Positions 39,874 to 49,935 of a stretch of DNA of 64,000 bases are shown one piece after another; the first letter of the stretch is position 1, and each line of letters starts with the position of its first letter. The notes beneath the pieces were generated by a model. The model saw only the letters and a program-made list of their open reading frames with translations. It did no database searches and was not told the origin of the DNA. Source of the DNA: Vicinamibacterales bacterium (GTDB taxonomy: Bacteria > Acidobacteriota > Vicinamibacteria > Vicinamibacterales > Fen-181); assembly GCA_036504215.1 (NCBI GenBank), contig DASXVO010000059.1:62001-126000 (forward strand). Direction: 5' to 3'. Position numbers and translations under genes: made by a program.

Positions 39874-41469
39874 GTGAATAGAGACAGCTTTGCCCACTCC
39901 GCATGGACGTTGCTCATCGCCGGGTATCTCCTGCTCGGAGGTGTCCCGGCCACGGCGCAGACGATGGTCCGCTCGTTCGACGGCGACAAAGGTCCCGGCC
40001 TGGCCGTGTGCGAGGCGAACACCACGCACTGCGGCCGCCAATCCGAGACCAACGTTGGCGCCAGCGGCCAGCAGGTCGTGCAGATCACCTGGCAGAACCT
40101 CGCGGTGTACGACAAGAGCGGCAAGCTGCTGCGATCGACACCCCTGACGGCGTTCATCAGGAACGCCGGCCTCGACCCGATGCCGCCGGCAGCGAAGAAG
40201 GGGGCGAGCCGTGGCCCCTACGAGCCGCACGTCGTGTACGACGAGTTCATCGGCCGCTGGATCATCGGCGTGACCGGCAAGGCCGACTGCCTGATGGTCA
40301 GCGCCACCTCGGACGCCCTTGGCGCCTGGGGGGGCGTCTACCCCTCCTGCCTCGAAGGAGGGCCGTGCCTGGACAACGATCCGGGCACGAAGCTCGGCTA
40401 CGACAAGAACGGCGTGTACTTCTGCGCCGCCCACGCCAATGACGACAATCCCGAAACGGCGCCGCACACTGCCTGGGACTGCTTCGCGCTGAGGTCCGAC
40501 GAAGCGAAAGCAATCGCCCGGCGCACGCCGCCCGCCCATCTCAACCGCGTCCACAACATTCCACTCGACGTCGTGCCGGCGGTGGACAACAACCCGAACA
40601 AGGCGCCGAACGCTCCGGCGTTCTTCCTCACCAAGAGTTGCGACCACAACGGGCCGCTCAATGCCTGCCAGAAGTCCGACAACTTCCCGTTCACCTGGCT
40701 GGTGAACACGTTCTCGTGGAATGGACCGGCGGGGACCTACAACGCGAGCGGCGCGCAGCAAGCGATCAAGACCGACGTCGGCTCGAAGGCCAACAAGTGG
40801 CTGTTCAACACTCCGTGTTGCGGCCTCGACCTGGGCGCTCCCCAGGCAGGAACCGACATCCGGGTGCGGGTCGGCACGATGCACCGGCTGATGAACGTCA
40901 TGCAGGCCGGCTCGCACCTGCACGCCGTGCTCGGGTCCGGCCCGTGTACGAAGGACTGCGGTTCGCAGGGCTCGGACACGAACAACATCATGATCTACGT
41001 CGATCTCGATTGCTCGGATCCGGCCGCGTGCGTCGTCGCGCACACCGCGAAGATCTCGGGCGCGGACGTCAACCCGGCGTGGGGCACCGTCGGCGTGGAC
41101 ACGCAAGGAAACGTCGGCATCATCGCGGCGTCGGTGACCGCCAAGACGTATCCGAGCGTGCTGATGTGGTGGCGGAAGAAGACGGATGCACCCAACGTGT
41201 TCAGCGGCTCGGTTACCGTGGCCGCCGGCACCGCGCCCTACACCTGCATGAAGGATCGCACGATGGACAAGGGCCAGAACTACCTCGTGCTGTTCGGCAG
41301 CTCGGTCGGCATGCTGACGGCCCGCGATCCGCTGGACGGGACGAAGCTGTGGACGAGCCAACAGTATGCCAACGACGCCCGGCCCTGCGTGTACAGCACG
41401 CGGATCGTCGAGTACCAGATCGCGCCGGCCCCCGGGAAGCCGACCGCGAAGGCCGCGCCGAGGCGCTGA
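39874..41469 (+). CDS. Cys-rich secreted protein of unknown function
   Basis: 531 residues. GTG 39874 follows TGGAGG at 7 bases. A signal peptide ends about residue 29 (PATAQT). The mature protein has about 15 Cys, many in close pairs (CEANTTHC, NTPCCGLD, GSGPCTKDCG, LDCSDPAAC), suggesting disulfides and an extracellular place. Repeated strand pairs such as EPHVVYDEFIGRWIIGVTG and GTVGVDTQGNVGIIAASV look like propeller blades, but the repeat pattern is not regular enough to assign. A family of sialidase/propeller-like proteins of this kind occurs in soil bacteria; no activity is known to me. It lies upstream of the rhamnosidase pseudogene. Confidence 0.75.
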   Translation: MNRDSFAHSAWTLLIAGYLLLGGVPATAQTMVRSFDGDKGPGLAVCEANTTHCGRQSETNVGASGQQVVQITWQNLAVYDKSGKLLRSTPLTAFIRNAGLDPMPPAAKKGASRGPYEPHVVYDEFIGRWIIGVTGKADCLMVSATSDALGAWGGVYPSCLEGGPCLDNDPGTKLGYDKNGVYFCAAHANDDNPETAPHTAWDCFALRSDEAKAIARRTPPAHLNRVHNIPLDVVPAVDNNPNKAPNAPAFFLTKSCDHNGPLNACQKSDNFPFTWLVNTFSWNGPAGTYNASGAQQAIKTDVGSKANKWLFNTPCCGLDLGAPQAGTDIRVRVGTMHRLMNVMQAGSHLHAVLGSGPCTKDCGSQGSDTNNIMIYVDLDCSDPAACVVAHTAKISGADVNPAWGTVGVDTQGNVGIIAASVTAKTYPSVLMWWRKKTDAPNVFSGSVTVAAGTAPYTCMKDRTMDKGQNYLVLFGSSVGMLTARDPLDGTKLWTSQQYANDARPCVYSTRIVEYQIAPAPGKPTAKAAPRR

Positions 41470-41539
41470 GACTGCTGGCGTGCACGGCGTCTCTCACGCC
41501 GCGACGGTCCGCCGTTCCCACGCGGTTGGAGGACCCGTT

Positions 41540-44134
41540 ATGACGCACCGAATGTGGACCGCCACGTGCGTGTGGCTGATCGCCCTGATGGCGCAGTCTG
41601 CTGCCGGATCGCCACTGGCGCCTTCCGGCCTGCGCTGCGAGTACCTCGTGGATCCGATCGGCATCGACGTCACGAGCCCACGTCTGTTCTGGACGCCTCA
41701 ACACACCGGGCGCGGGATCAACCAGGCGGCGTATCAAATCCTGGTCTCGTCGCGTCCCGAGGCGCAGACTGGCGACCAGTGGGACAGCGGAAGAGTCGCG
41801 TCTGGCGAGTTCACACAGGTTGTCTACGCCGGAAAGCCGCTCGCGAGCGCGCGCACCTACTACTGGAAGGTGCGCTACTGGGACCAGGACGGCCAGGTGA
41901 GCCCGTACAGCGCGACCGGCCGGTTCGAGACGGGCCTGTTGGGCGCCTCGGACTGGAAGGCGAAGTGGATCCGCGGCGGCAATCAACTGCGCCGGGAGTT
42001 CTCGCTTCCCGCCCGGCCCGTTCGGGCCCGCGCGTTCGTGTCCGGGATCGGCTTCTACGAACTCCGGTTGAACGGGCGCAAGGTCGGCGACCACGTGCTC
42101 GATCCCGCGTAGACGAACTACGCCAAACGCGTGCTCTACGCGACGTACGACATCACCAGCCAGCGCGACGAGGGCCCGAACACGGTCGGGATCCTGCTCG
42201 GGCAGGGACGATACGGCGCAAGGGCCGCCCTCGTGCAACTCGACATCGAGTTGGCCGGTGGCCGGAAGATGCAGGTGGTGAGCGACGCCTCGTGGAAGGG
42301 CGCCGACGGACCGATCGTCTCCGACAGCATCTACAACGGGGAAACCTACGACGCGCGCTGGAGAGCGGTCAGCCTGAACGACCCGCCAGCCGGTGTGCTC
42401 TCGGCGCAGACGATGCCGCCCATCCGCATGGTCGGTGATCTGATCCCCCTGACGATGGCCAGCCCGCGGCCGGGTGTGTACGTGTACGACTTCGGCCAGA
42501 ATTTCGGCGGGTGGATCCGCTTGCGCGTCACCGGGCCGGCCGGCACCACGGTCCGGCTGCGGCACGCCGAACTCGTCTACGCCAATGGCATGGTGAACGT
42601 GGAGACGCTGGGCGGGGCCCGCGCAACGGACACCTATACCCTGCGTGGCGCAGGTGACGAGGAGGAATACGAGCCCCACTTCACGTACCACGGGTTCCGC
42701 TACGTCGAGGTCACCGGCTACCCCGGCACGCCGCCGCTGAACGCGCTGCTCGGAAGAACCGTCCATGCGGACGTGAAGCCCGTGGGGGGCTTCGCGGCAT
42801 CCAAGACAATCCTGAACCAGTTGCAGCGCCTCATCCTGTGGGGCACCAGGACGAACCTCCACGGCATCCCCACCGATTCCGACCAGCGCGCGGAGCGAAT
42901 GGGGTGGATGGCCGATGCGCACCTGGCCGCCGAGACCGCCATGCTCAACTTCGACATGGCCGCCTTCTACACGAACTTCCTGCGGGACGTCCGGGACGAT
43001 CAGCAGGAGAACGGATTGGTGCCCAACGTTGCGCCCGCCAGCGAACTCGTCAAGCCCCCGACCGACCCGGCCTGGGGCGCCGCGTACCCGCTCATCGCGC
43101 AGTACATGTACGAACACTACGGCGATCGCCGGATCCTGGAGAAGCACTTCGAGAGCCTTCGGCGCTGGGCAGACTACCTGCAGGCGACCAGCGAGAACAG
43201 CATCTCGACCGTCGATCGGTTCGGTGACTGGGTGGCCATCGAGCGCACGCCCGGCAGTCTGGTGTCGACCTGCTTCTACTACTGGAGCGTCGACATCGTG
43301 GCACGCGCGGCGGCCGTGCTCGGCAAGGCGGCCGAGGCCGGCCGCTACGGCAACGGCACCCAGACCGGCGACGCCCTGCCGCTCTACCTGGGCATGGTGC
43401 CCGTTCCCGCCGACGGCCGTCTCACCACCGCGGCAAACGCCGCGATGGCGCCGGTCCGCGCCCGTCAGGCGGTGCCGAGCCGTGTGTTCAACAACCTTCG
43501 GCTCGACGTGCTGTACACGCACGACACCCATCTGACGACCGGCATCCTGGGCGCCAAGTACATCATGCCGGTGCTCACGCGGATGGGGCGCCCCGAGCTG
43601 GCGTACGATCTGGCGACCGCGACGACCTACCCCAGCTGGGGATTCATGATCGAGCACGGGGCCACGACCCTCTGGGAGATCTGGCAGCACAAGACCGGCG
43701 GCGGGATGAATTCGCACAACCACCCGATGTTCGGGAGCGTCGGCGCATGGCTCTACGAAGCGCTGGCAGGCATCAATTTCGACGTGACGCAGCCTGGCTA
43801 CCGGCGCATCCGAATCGAGCCGCAGGTGGTGCGCGACCTGGAATTTGCGTCCGGCTCGTTGGAGACGGTGCGCGGCCGCATCTGCTCCGCATGGTCCCGC
43901 GCCGGGGATGTCCTCCGAATGGAGATCACGATCCCGGTCGGCAGCACCGCCGGGATTGTCGTTCCGAAGACGCGCCTCGAGGATGTGTCGATCGAGGAGG
44001 GCGGGCGCGTGGTCTGGCAGGCGGGTGCCTTCAAGCCGGGCGTCCCGGGTCTCACCGGTGGGCAGGAAACCAGCACCGCTGTCGTGCTCGAGGTCGGGCC
44101 GGGAACCTACGTCTTCGAGCGAAAAGGACGATAG
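41540..44134 (+). pseudogene. alpha-L-rhamnosidase (GH78-like), interrupted by in-frame TAG
   Basis: One reading frame of 864 codons with a single TAG at 42110-42112 (codon 191). The text around it is VLDPA-stop-TNYAKRVLYATYDIT, where family members have VLDPGWTNYDKRVLYRTYDVT, so a Trp codon TGG has become TAG. Otherwise the protein is complete: signal peptide (to about residue 24), N-terminal Ig-like domain, GH78 beta-sandwich (DFGQNFGGWIRLRVTGPAGTTVRLRHAELVYANG), and (alpha/alpha)6 barrel with the catalytic acidic region IPTDSDQRAERMGWMADAH and WGFMIEHGATTLWEIW. It would release L-rhamnose from glycans or glycosides. It is either a recent pseudogene, a sequencing error or an amber-suppressed gene; the intact flanks favour a recent event. 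ATG 41540 follows TTGGAGG. Confidence 0.85.
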
Positions 44135-44213
44135 CGGCCCACGGCCACGCCGCCGGCCCGCTGATGCCGGCTACAGCGGCAGCCTAGTGCCGAGCGGCTG
44201 CCTTGCGGTATCG

Positions 44214-44229
44214 ATATGATATATCATAT
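44214..44229. promoter_or_regulatory. putative GntR-type operator, site 3 (perfect palindrome)
   Basis: ATATGATATATCATAT is a perfect 16-bp palindrome and the best-formed of the ten sites. It lies 100 bases upstream of the S33 peptidase ATG (44329). The palindrome indicates binding by a dimer. No clear -35 box sits at the normal spacing. Confidence 0.7.
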
Positions 44230-44328
44230 GCTGACATTTCCGGCACCTCCCCCCCGGGGGGCGAGAGGTGCGCACTGGCCTGTCGGCGAGGGCCCATACT
44301 GCCGGCTCGCCCCCTTCGAGGTTCCAGC

Positions 44329-45834
44329 ATGCTGAACCGTTCCCGACGCCTCCTCGTTCGTGTCATCGCCCCGGCGCTCGCCCTCGCCTGTTGCGCGTCG
44401 TGCGCGAAGCCGGCCCCGCCAGTCTCGCCCGACCGCATCACCTGGTTCCCCTACGTCTTCCGGGCCAACGACGGCCAGGCGCTTCAGACAGAATTCGGTC
44501 GCTTGAAGGTGCTCGAGAACCGCGCCGCGCCCGCGTCGAAGTCGATCGAACTCGCGTTCGTGCGCATCAAGAGCACCTCGAAGAATCCGGGCCCACCGAT
44601 CATCCTCGTGGCCGGGGGCCCCGGCAGCTCGGGGATCGACATGCCGAGAAGCACATGGTTCCAGTCGCTCCCCACGCTGCTGCCGGCCGGCGACGTCATC
44701 GCGCTCGATCAGCGCGGCGTCGGCCAGTCCCGGCCAACGCTGGAGTGCGCCGAGACGATCGACCTCGCCCTCGACGCCATCCGCACGCGCGAGACCTACG
44801 CCCGGGAGATCAGGGAGAAAGCCCGCGCGTGCGCCGCGTACTGGCGGGGGCAGGGGATCGACCTCGCCGCGTACAACACGGAATCGAGCGCCGACGACAT
44901 CGACGAGGTGCGCGCCGCGCTCGGCGCCGAGAAGATGGTGCTCATCGGCGGCAGCTACGGATCGCACCTGATGCTGTCCACCATCCGCCGCCATGGCGAC
45001 CACGTGGCGCGCGCCATCCTCTCCGGCACCGAGGGCCCGGACCACACGATCAAGCTGCCCAGCAACACGGAGAAGCAGCTCGACAAGATCGCAACGGCGG
45101 CAGCCGCCGATCCGAAAGTGGGAAAGCTGGTGCCCGACTTCGTCGGTCTCGTCAAGATCGTGCTCGACAGGCTGGAGAAGGCGCCGGCGACCGCGGAAGC
45201 CACCGAACCGCGGACGAACCGGAAGGTCAAGGTCACGGTGAGCAAGTTCGACCTGCAGTTGGTCACCGGCCAGGGACTGGGCAGCAGCGCCTTCATCCGG
45301 CAGTTGCCGGCCGCGTACTACGACATGGCGCACGGCGACTTCACCTGGCTGGCGCAGGAAATCCTCAACAGACGCGGCCAGCCGATCGGCTCGGCCATGG
45401 GGTACCAGGTGGATTGCGCCTCTGGCACCTCCGAGGAGCGGGTCGCGCGGATCCGACGCGAGGCGGGCGAGACGCTGCTCGGCGACGTCGAGGACTTCCC
45501 GATCCCCGACGTCTGCGACGCCTGGATGAAGCGCGATTTGGGTCCGGCGTTCCGGTCGCCCATTGCCTCGGCCGTCCCGGTCCTCTTCTTCACCGGCACG
45601 CTCGACGGCCGCACGCCGCCGACAAACGCCGAGGAGATCAAGGCGGGCTTCGCGCACTCGGCCCACATCGTCGTCGAGAACGGGACGCATAGCGGGAAGG
45701 AAGTGATGTTCACGCTGCCGGCGACGAAGGAGGCGGTGGCGGCCTTCCTCAGGGGCGAGACAATCAACTCCACGACGGCTGCGCTTCCCGCGTGGGAGTT
45801 CGCCTTGCCCAAGACGGCGGCGGGGCCACGATAG
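44329..45834 (+). CDS. Alpha/beta-hydrolase, S33 prolyl aminopeptidase-like lipoprotein
   Basis: A 501-residue protein. The signal sequence ends LALACC with Cys21 as the likely lipidation site. The S33/TAP-like hydrolase pattern follows: VAGGPGSSG (oxyanion loop, 94-102), ALDQRGVGQS (125-134), nucleophile Ser209 in IGGSYGS, Asp in FFTGTLDGRTPP and His in NGTHSGKE. Members cleave N-terminal Pro or di/tripeptides (PIP, TAP) or esters. Being membrane-anchored and under operator site 3, it probably trims peptides or esters in the periplasm. ATG 44329 follows AGGTTCCAGC; the upstream frame crosses the operator and is not coding. Confidence 0.85.
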   Translation: MLNRSRRLLVRVIAPALALACCASCAKPAPPVSPDRITWFPYVFRANDGQALQTEFGRLKVLENRAAPASKSIELAFVRIKSTSKNPGPPIILVAGGPGSSGIDMPRSTWFQSLPTLLPAGDVIALDQRGVGQSRPTLECAETIDLALDAIRTRETYAREIREKARACAAYWRGQGIDLAAYNTESSADDIDEVRAALGAEKMVLIGGSYGSHLMLSTIRRHGDHVARAILSGTEGPDHTIKLPSNTEKQLDKIATAAAADPKVGKLVPDFVGLVKIVLDRLEKAPATAEATEPRTNRKVKVTVSKFDLQLVTGQGLGSSAFIRQLPAAYYDMAHGDFTWLAQEILNRRGQPIGSAMGYQVDCASGTSEERVARIRREAGETLLGDVEDFPIPDVCDAWMKRDLGPAFRSPIASAVPVLFFTGTLDGRTPPTNAEEIKAGFAHSAHIVVENGTHSGKEVMFTLPATKEAVAAFLRGETINSTTAALPAWEFALPKTAAGPR

Positions 45835-46032
45835 GCGGCGGGCGGCCTTCGGTCGGCGCTCCCATGCACCGGTCAGATCACCAGGGTGGGGCGACCGGTG
45901 GACGATCGATGGCCGCATCCGCCACACAGAGTGGCGCGTCTGACAACCGGCCGGAACCAGACGACGACACCCGCGCGTGGCGGCGCGCGAGCGCAGTACG
46001 CCTCGGCGGGCGGGGTCACGGCCCATGCTAGA

Positions 46033-46048
46033 ATACCGTATACAACCT
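46033..46048 (+). promoter_or_regulatory. putative GntR-type operator, site 4 (autoregulation)
   Basis: ATACCGTATACAACCT (its complement reads AGGTTGTATACGGTAT) keeps the invariant TGTATA core but is the least AT-rich of the set. It overlaps a -10-like TAGAAT (46029-46034) and lies 39 bases before the gntR start (46087), where an autoregulatory operator is expected. Confidence 0.5.
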
Positions 46049-46086
46049 CGCGCCGAGCGGGGAGGCAGCCGGTCTCGGGAGGGGCA

Positions 46087-46791
46087 ATGATTCCAAAGAG
46101 CGGTCATCCGCAGTCACTGATCGAACTCGACCCCGCCGTCATTCCGCCGACATCGCTCCCCGACCGGATCTACGCCACGCTGAAGCACCGGATCCTGACG
46201 TGCGCGATGCTTCCGAGCAGCCGCATCGTCGAGAAGGAGTTGTGCAGCGAGATGCAGGTGTCGCGGACGCCGCTGCGCGAGGCCCTCAACCGCCTGGCCC
46301 TCGAGGGCCTCGTGAGAATCGTGCCGTTTCGCGGGTACGCGATTGCCGAGCTGACGGTCGACAACTTCCGTGAGTTGTGTGAGGTGCGGCGCGTCGTCGA
46401 GGCCGAGGCCGCCGGTCTGGCCGCCGCCCGCGCCAGCGAGCAGGACGTCAAGCGCCTGGAGCCCCTGGCCGAGCTTCGCTATCGGCGAGCGGATCGGCGA
46501 ACGTACGAGAAATACCTCCGTGCCAACAGCGTCTTTCACCAGGCGCTCGTCCAGTGCACCCACAACAGGCGCCTGGAGACGCTCGTGATGTCGGCGCTCG
46601 ACCAGCACCAGCGGCCCCTGTACTTGGGCCTCGGCGTCGGAGTCGATGGCAAGGCCTCGACCGCCGAGCACCGGGTGATCATCGAGGCGATCCGGCGTCA
46701 CGATTCCGACGAAGCGCGCAAGGTCATGGCCGACCACATCGTCCGAGCCGAAGAACGGATCGTGCTGGCGCTGCGCGCCGCCGGCTACTGA
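46087..46791 (+). CDS. GntR-family transcriptional regulator, FCD subfamily
   Basis: A 234-residue DNA-binding regulator. The winged helix is at 23-90 (LPDRIYATLKHRIL, SRIVEKELCSEMQVSRTPLREALNRLALEGLVRIVPFRGYAI); the FCD ligand-sensing helical bundle is at 91-225 with His151, His195 and His217 in positions of the metal/ligand site. The position usually Asp before the first His is Asn147. FCD regulators (FadR, LldR, DgoR, UxuR-like) usually respond to organic or sugar acids and bind short palindromes with TTGTATACAA-like cores. The ten AT-rich sites in this window have that core and one precedes this gene, so it is the natural candidate regulator. ATG 46087 follows GGGAGGGG. Confidence 0.92.
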   Translation: MIPKSGHPQSLIELDPAVIPPTSLPDRIYATLKHRILTCAMLPSSRIVEKELCSEMQVSRTPLREALNRLALEGLVRIVPFRGYAIAELTVDNFRELCEVRRVVEAEAAGLAAARASEQDVKRLEPLAELRYRRADRRTYEKYLRANSVFHQALVQCTHNRRLETLVMSALDQHQRPLYLGLGVGVDGKASTAEHRVIIEAIRRHDSDEARKVMADHIVRAEERIVLALRAAGY

Positions 46792-46833
46792 ACCGAGCAG
46801 CGGCCGGGAATCCCCTTCGCGCGTGCGGACGCA

Positions 46834-49800
46834 TCAGCGCTGCGCGCCACTCCTTGCGACAGGCGGCAGTTTCCCAACCCCGAGCAGCCTGTTGAGGACG
46901 GGCACGTCGTTCTTCAGCAGGGCGTCGAGCCTGCCGAGTTGCGCATCGAGTTCCGCCGACAGCTCCTTGAACACCAGATGGGACTGGTCGGTCGGGCGCG
47001 CGTCGGCCCCGTCCACCACGTAGCCGAGCGCCGGAATCCGGTTGTTCAGCTTCACCGGATACGCGAGCGGATCCTTGGGCGCCTGGTTCCTGACTTGGTA
47101 CAGCTCCTCTTCGATTGCGGCCAACTTCTCCACGAGCGAACCGGCTGCGACGACCACCTTCCTGTCGGTCGTCTTGCCCTGCCGGTCCGCGATCTGCTTC
47201 TTCAGGTCGCGGATGAGGATGACGGCTTGATTCGCGGCGCTCGTCTTGTCGCGGATCTGGAGGCCCAACGCGAACTGCGCCTCGAGGTCCGCCTGAGACA
47301 CACCCTTGACCTGTGGAGGGAGCGTGACGGTGAATCTTCGCGTCTGAACCTGGCCGTCGGCGGTGAGCCGCACCTGGTAGGTTCCCGGCGGCGCGATGGG
47401 CCCTCTCTGCGGCGCCGCGCTTCGCAGGATCATGCCGTCGAACACCGTCGCGCCGGGATACCGAAGATCCCAGGTCAGCCTGTTCAGACCCGCGTGGTTG
47501 GCCTTGGCGCTCGGCAGCGTCAGGATCGTCGCGCCGCTCCCGTCGAGGATCTCCACTTTGAGGTTCGCGGCCGGCGCCCGGAGCACATAGTCGATGTCCG
47601 CAGCGTAGACGCGCCGAACCGCCGCAGCGGGTGTGAACAACCAGGCGGTCGCCTGCGAGACCTCCGGCGTCAACTGCCGCAGGGGTTCGATGTCGTCGAG
47701 CACGTAGAAGCCGCGGCCGTGGGTGGCGATGACCAGGTCGCGGTTCTCGACGACCAGGTCGGACACTTGCAGGTCCGGCAGGTTCAACGATAGCGGCAGC
47801 CACTGCGTGCCGTCATCGAGCGACACGTAGACGCCGTGCTCTGTTGCCGCGTACAGCAAGCCTTGTCGCCTGGGGTCCTCACGCACGGCGTGCACGAAGT
47901 CGTCGCCTCGGATGCCATTGACGATCTTCGTCCACGTCCGCCCGTAGTCGTGGGTCTTCCAGGCGTACGGCGCACGGTCGTCGAGTTGGTACCGCATTCC
48001 GGCGACGTACGCAGTACCCGGCTGGTGCGGCGACGCGTCGATCATGCTCACGCGGGTGAACTCGGGCATGTCGGGCGGGGTGACCTTCGCCCAGCTCTTG
48101 CCGGCGTCGCGTGTGACGTGCACCAGGCCATCGTCCGAGCCGGTCCATATCAGGTTCACGTCGTGGCGAGACGACGCGATCGTGTAGATCGTTGCGTAGA
48201 CTTCCGGGCCGTTCTGATCCTTGGTGATCGGTCCGCCCGAATCGCCCAGCGTCTTGGGATCGGCGCGCGTGAGGTCGGGGCTGATCTTCTCCCAGCTCTG
48301 ACCTTCGTTGGTCGTGCGCCACAGATGCTGCGAGGAGGCGTACAGGATCTGCGGGTTCACCGGCGACGCCACGATCGGGAACGTCCACTGCCAGCGTTCC
48401 TTCATCGACCCGGCAGACTGGCCCGAGTAGTAGTAGGGATAGGGCTTGATGTTGCGCTCCTGGCCCGTCTTGCGGTCGTATCGTGTCAGCGTGCCCTCCT
48501 GGCCGCCGGCGTAGAAGATGTCCGGGTCGGTCGGGTGCGGCGCGACGAATCCGCTCTCGTTGCCACCGACCGAGTAGAACCAGTCGCCGCTCTTGTCGCG
48601 CGGACTGTGGTACTTCAGTCCGAAGTCGGACGGCACGCAGTTGGTGCCTCGGTCCTGCTGACCGCCGCACACGTGGTACGGGAAGTCCTTCGTCGTGGAG
48701 ACGTGATACATCTGCGCCGTCGGGTACGCCTGCCGCGTGAACGTCCGGCCGCCGTTGACCGAGATCGTTCCGCCGCCGTCATCCGCGTTCGCGAGCCGGC
48801 GAGGGTCGTTCGGATCGATCCAGAGGTCGTGATTGTCGCCGTTGCCGGTGGGGATCGGTTTGAAGGTCTTGCCGCCGTCGGTCGATTTCTGGAACTCGTA
48901 GTTGAGCACGTAGACCGTGTCGCGATCCTTCGGGTCGGCCACCAGGCGGGTGAAGTAGAACGCCCGCTGTCGCAGGTCGTGATGCTGGTTGACCTTCGTC
49001 CATGTGGCTCCCGCGTCGTCGGACCTGAAGAGCCCGCCGTCGAGCGCGTCGATCAGGGTGTAGACCCGTTTCGAATCGGCACGCGAAACGGCCACGCCGA
49101 TCTTTCCCACGATGCCCTGCGGCAGCCCTGGATTCCGGGTCAGCTCCGTCCATGTCGCTCCCCCATCGGCCGTCTTGAACAGGCCGGAGCCGGGACCGCC
49201 ACTCGCGAGTGTCCACGGTGTGCGGTACACCTCCCAGAAGCCGGCGTAGAGCGTTACCGGATCGTTGGGATCGATGCAGAGGTCGACGGCGCCAGCTCGC
49301 GGGCCCCGGGACAGCACCTGCTGCCAGGTCTTGCCGCCGTCGGTCGTCTTGAAGACGCCGCGTTCCTCGTTGGGTCCGTACGGATGACCGAGGGCCGCCA
49401 CGTAGACGATATCCGGGTTCGTCGGGTGGACGCGCACGCGCCCGATCGCCTGAGTGTCGGGCAGGCCGATGTGCGTCCACGTCATGCCGGCATCCAGCGA
49501 TTTGTACATGCCGTCACCCTGCATGATGTTTCCACGCAGCTGTACCTCGCCCGTCCCCAGGTAGACAATGTCGGGGTTGCTCTCCGAGACCCCGACCGCG
49601 CCCACCGATGAACTCCGAATCCGGCGATCGGTGACCGGCGTCCAACTGTTTCCCCCGTCGGTCGTCTTCCAGAGCCCGCCGCCCACCGCGCCGAAGTAGT
49701 ACTCATTCGGGCGGTTGGGACTGCCCGCAATGGTGAGGGACCGACCTCCCAGGTTGGGACCGATGTTGCGCCACGCCAGCGCGGTGAACGAGGAAGGGCT

Positions 49801-49935
49801 GTAGGCCGAGCCGGCGACAGCCTGAGGTTGCGAGTGCACGACCGCAGGCCCCTGCCAGACACTCCAGCAAATGGCAACTGCCAGCCCGAGAACCCATCGT
49901 CCAGTCGAGGTCGGTGCCAGGAAATCCAGTTGCAT
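46834..49935 (-). CDS. Secreted BNR/sortilin-like beta-propeller protein (giant 2)
   Basis: A 1033-residue secreted protein with a signal peptide (about 12-36, ending VVHSQP). It has the same Asp-box propeller type as the protein at 25494 ([80 protein letters not shown]). The C-terminal part (about 760-1000) has an Ig-like strand region and a coiled segment (LEAQFALGLQIRDKTSAANQAVILIRDLKKQIADRQ). No catalytic pair can be identified. It differs from giant 1 in lacking the helical insert. Operator site 5 lies 233 bases upstream, so this copy probably belongs to the regulon. Confidence 0.87.
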   Translation of the reverse strand: MQLDFLAPTSTGRWVLGLAVAICWSVWQGPAVVHSQPQAVAGSAYSPSSFTALAWRNIGPNLGGRSLTIAGSPNRPNEYYFGAVGGGLWKTTDGGNSWTPVTDRRIRSSSVGAVGVSESNPDIVYLGTGEVQLRGNIMQGDGMYKSLDAGMTWTHIGLPDTQAIGRVRVHPTNPDIVYVAALGHPYGPNEERGVFKTTDGGKTWQQVLSRGPRAGAVDLCIDPNDPVTLYAGFWEVYRTPWTLASGGPGSGLFKTADGGATWTELTRNPGLPQGIVGKIGVAVSRADSKRVYTLIDALDGGLFRSDDAGATWTKVNQHHDLRQRAFYFTRLVADPKDRDTVYVLNYEFQKSTDGGKTFKPIPTGNGDNHDLWIDPNDPRRLANADDGGGTISVNGGRTFTRQAYPTAQMYHVSTTKDFPYHVCGGQQDRGTNCVPSDFGLKYHSPRDKSGDWFYSVGGNESGFVAPHPTDPDIFYAGGQEGTLTRYDRKTGQERNIKPYPYYYSGQSAGSMKERWQWTFPIVASPVNPQILYASSQHLWRTTNEGQSWEKISPDLTRADPKTLGDSGGPITKDQNGPEVYATIYTIASSRHDVNLIWTGSDDGLVHVTRDAGKSWAKVTPPDMPEFTRVSMIDASPHQPGTAYVAGMRYQLDDRAPYAWKTHDYGRTWTKIVNGIRGDDFVHAVREDPRRQGLLYAATEHGVYVSLDDGTQWLPLSLNLPDLQVSDLVVENRDLVIATHGRGFYVLDDIEPLRQLTPEVSQATAWLFTPAAAVRRVYAADIDYVLRAPAANLKVEILDGSGATILTLPSAKANHAGLNRLTWDLRYPGATVFDGMILRSAAPQRGPIAPPGTYQVRLTADGQVQTRRFTVTLPPQVKGVSQADLEAQFALGLQIRDKTSAANQAVILIRDLKKQIADRQGKTTDRKVVVAAGSLVEKLAAIEEELYQVRNQAPKDPLAYPVKLNNRIPALGYVVDGADARPTDQSHLVFKELSAELDAQLGRLDALLKNDVPVLNRLLGVGKLPPVARSGAQR

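Noticed and set aside
44203-44328. Longer start for the S33 peptidase at 44203
   Set aside because: The extension would translate the operator palindrome itself and precede a clear lipoprotein signal.
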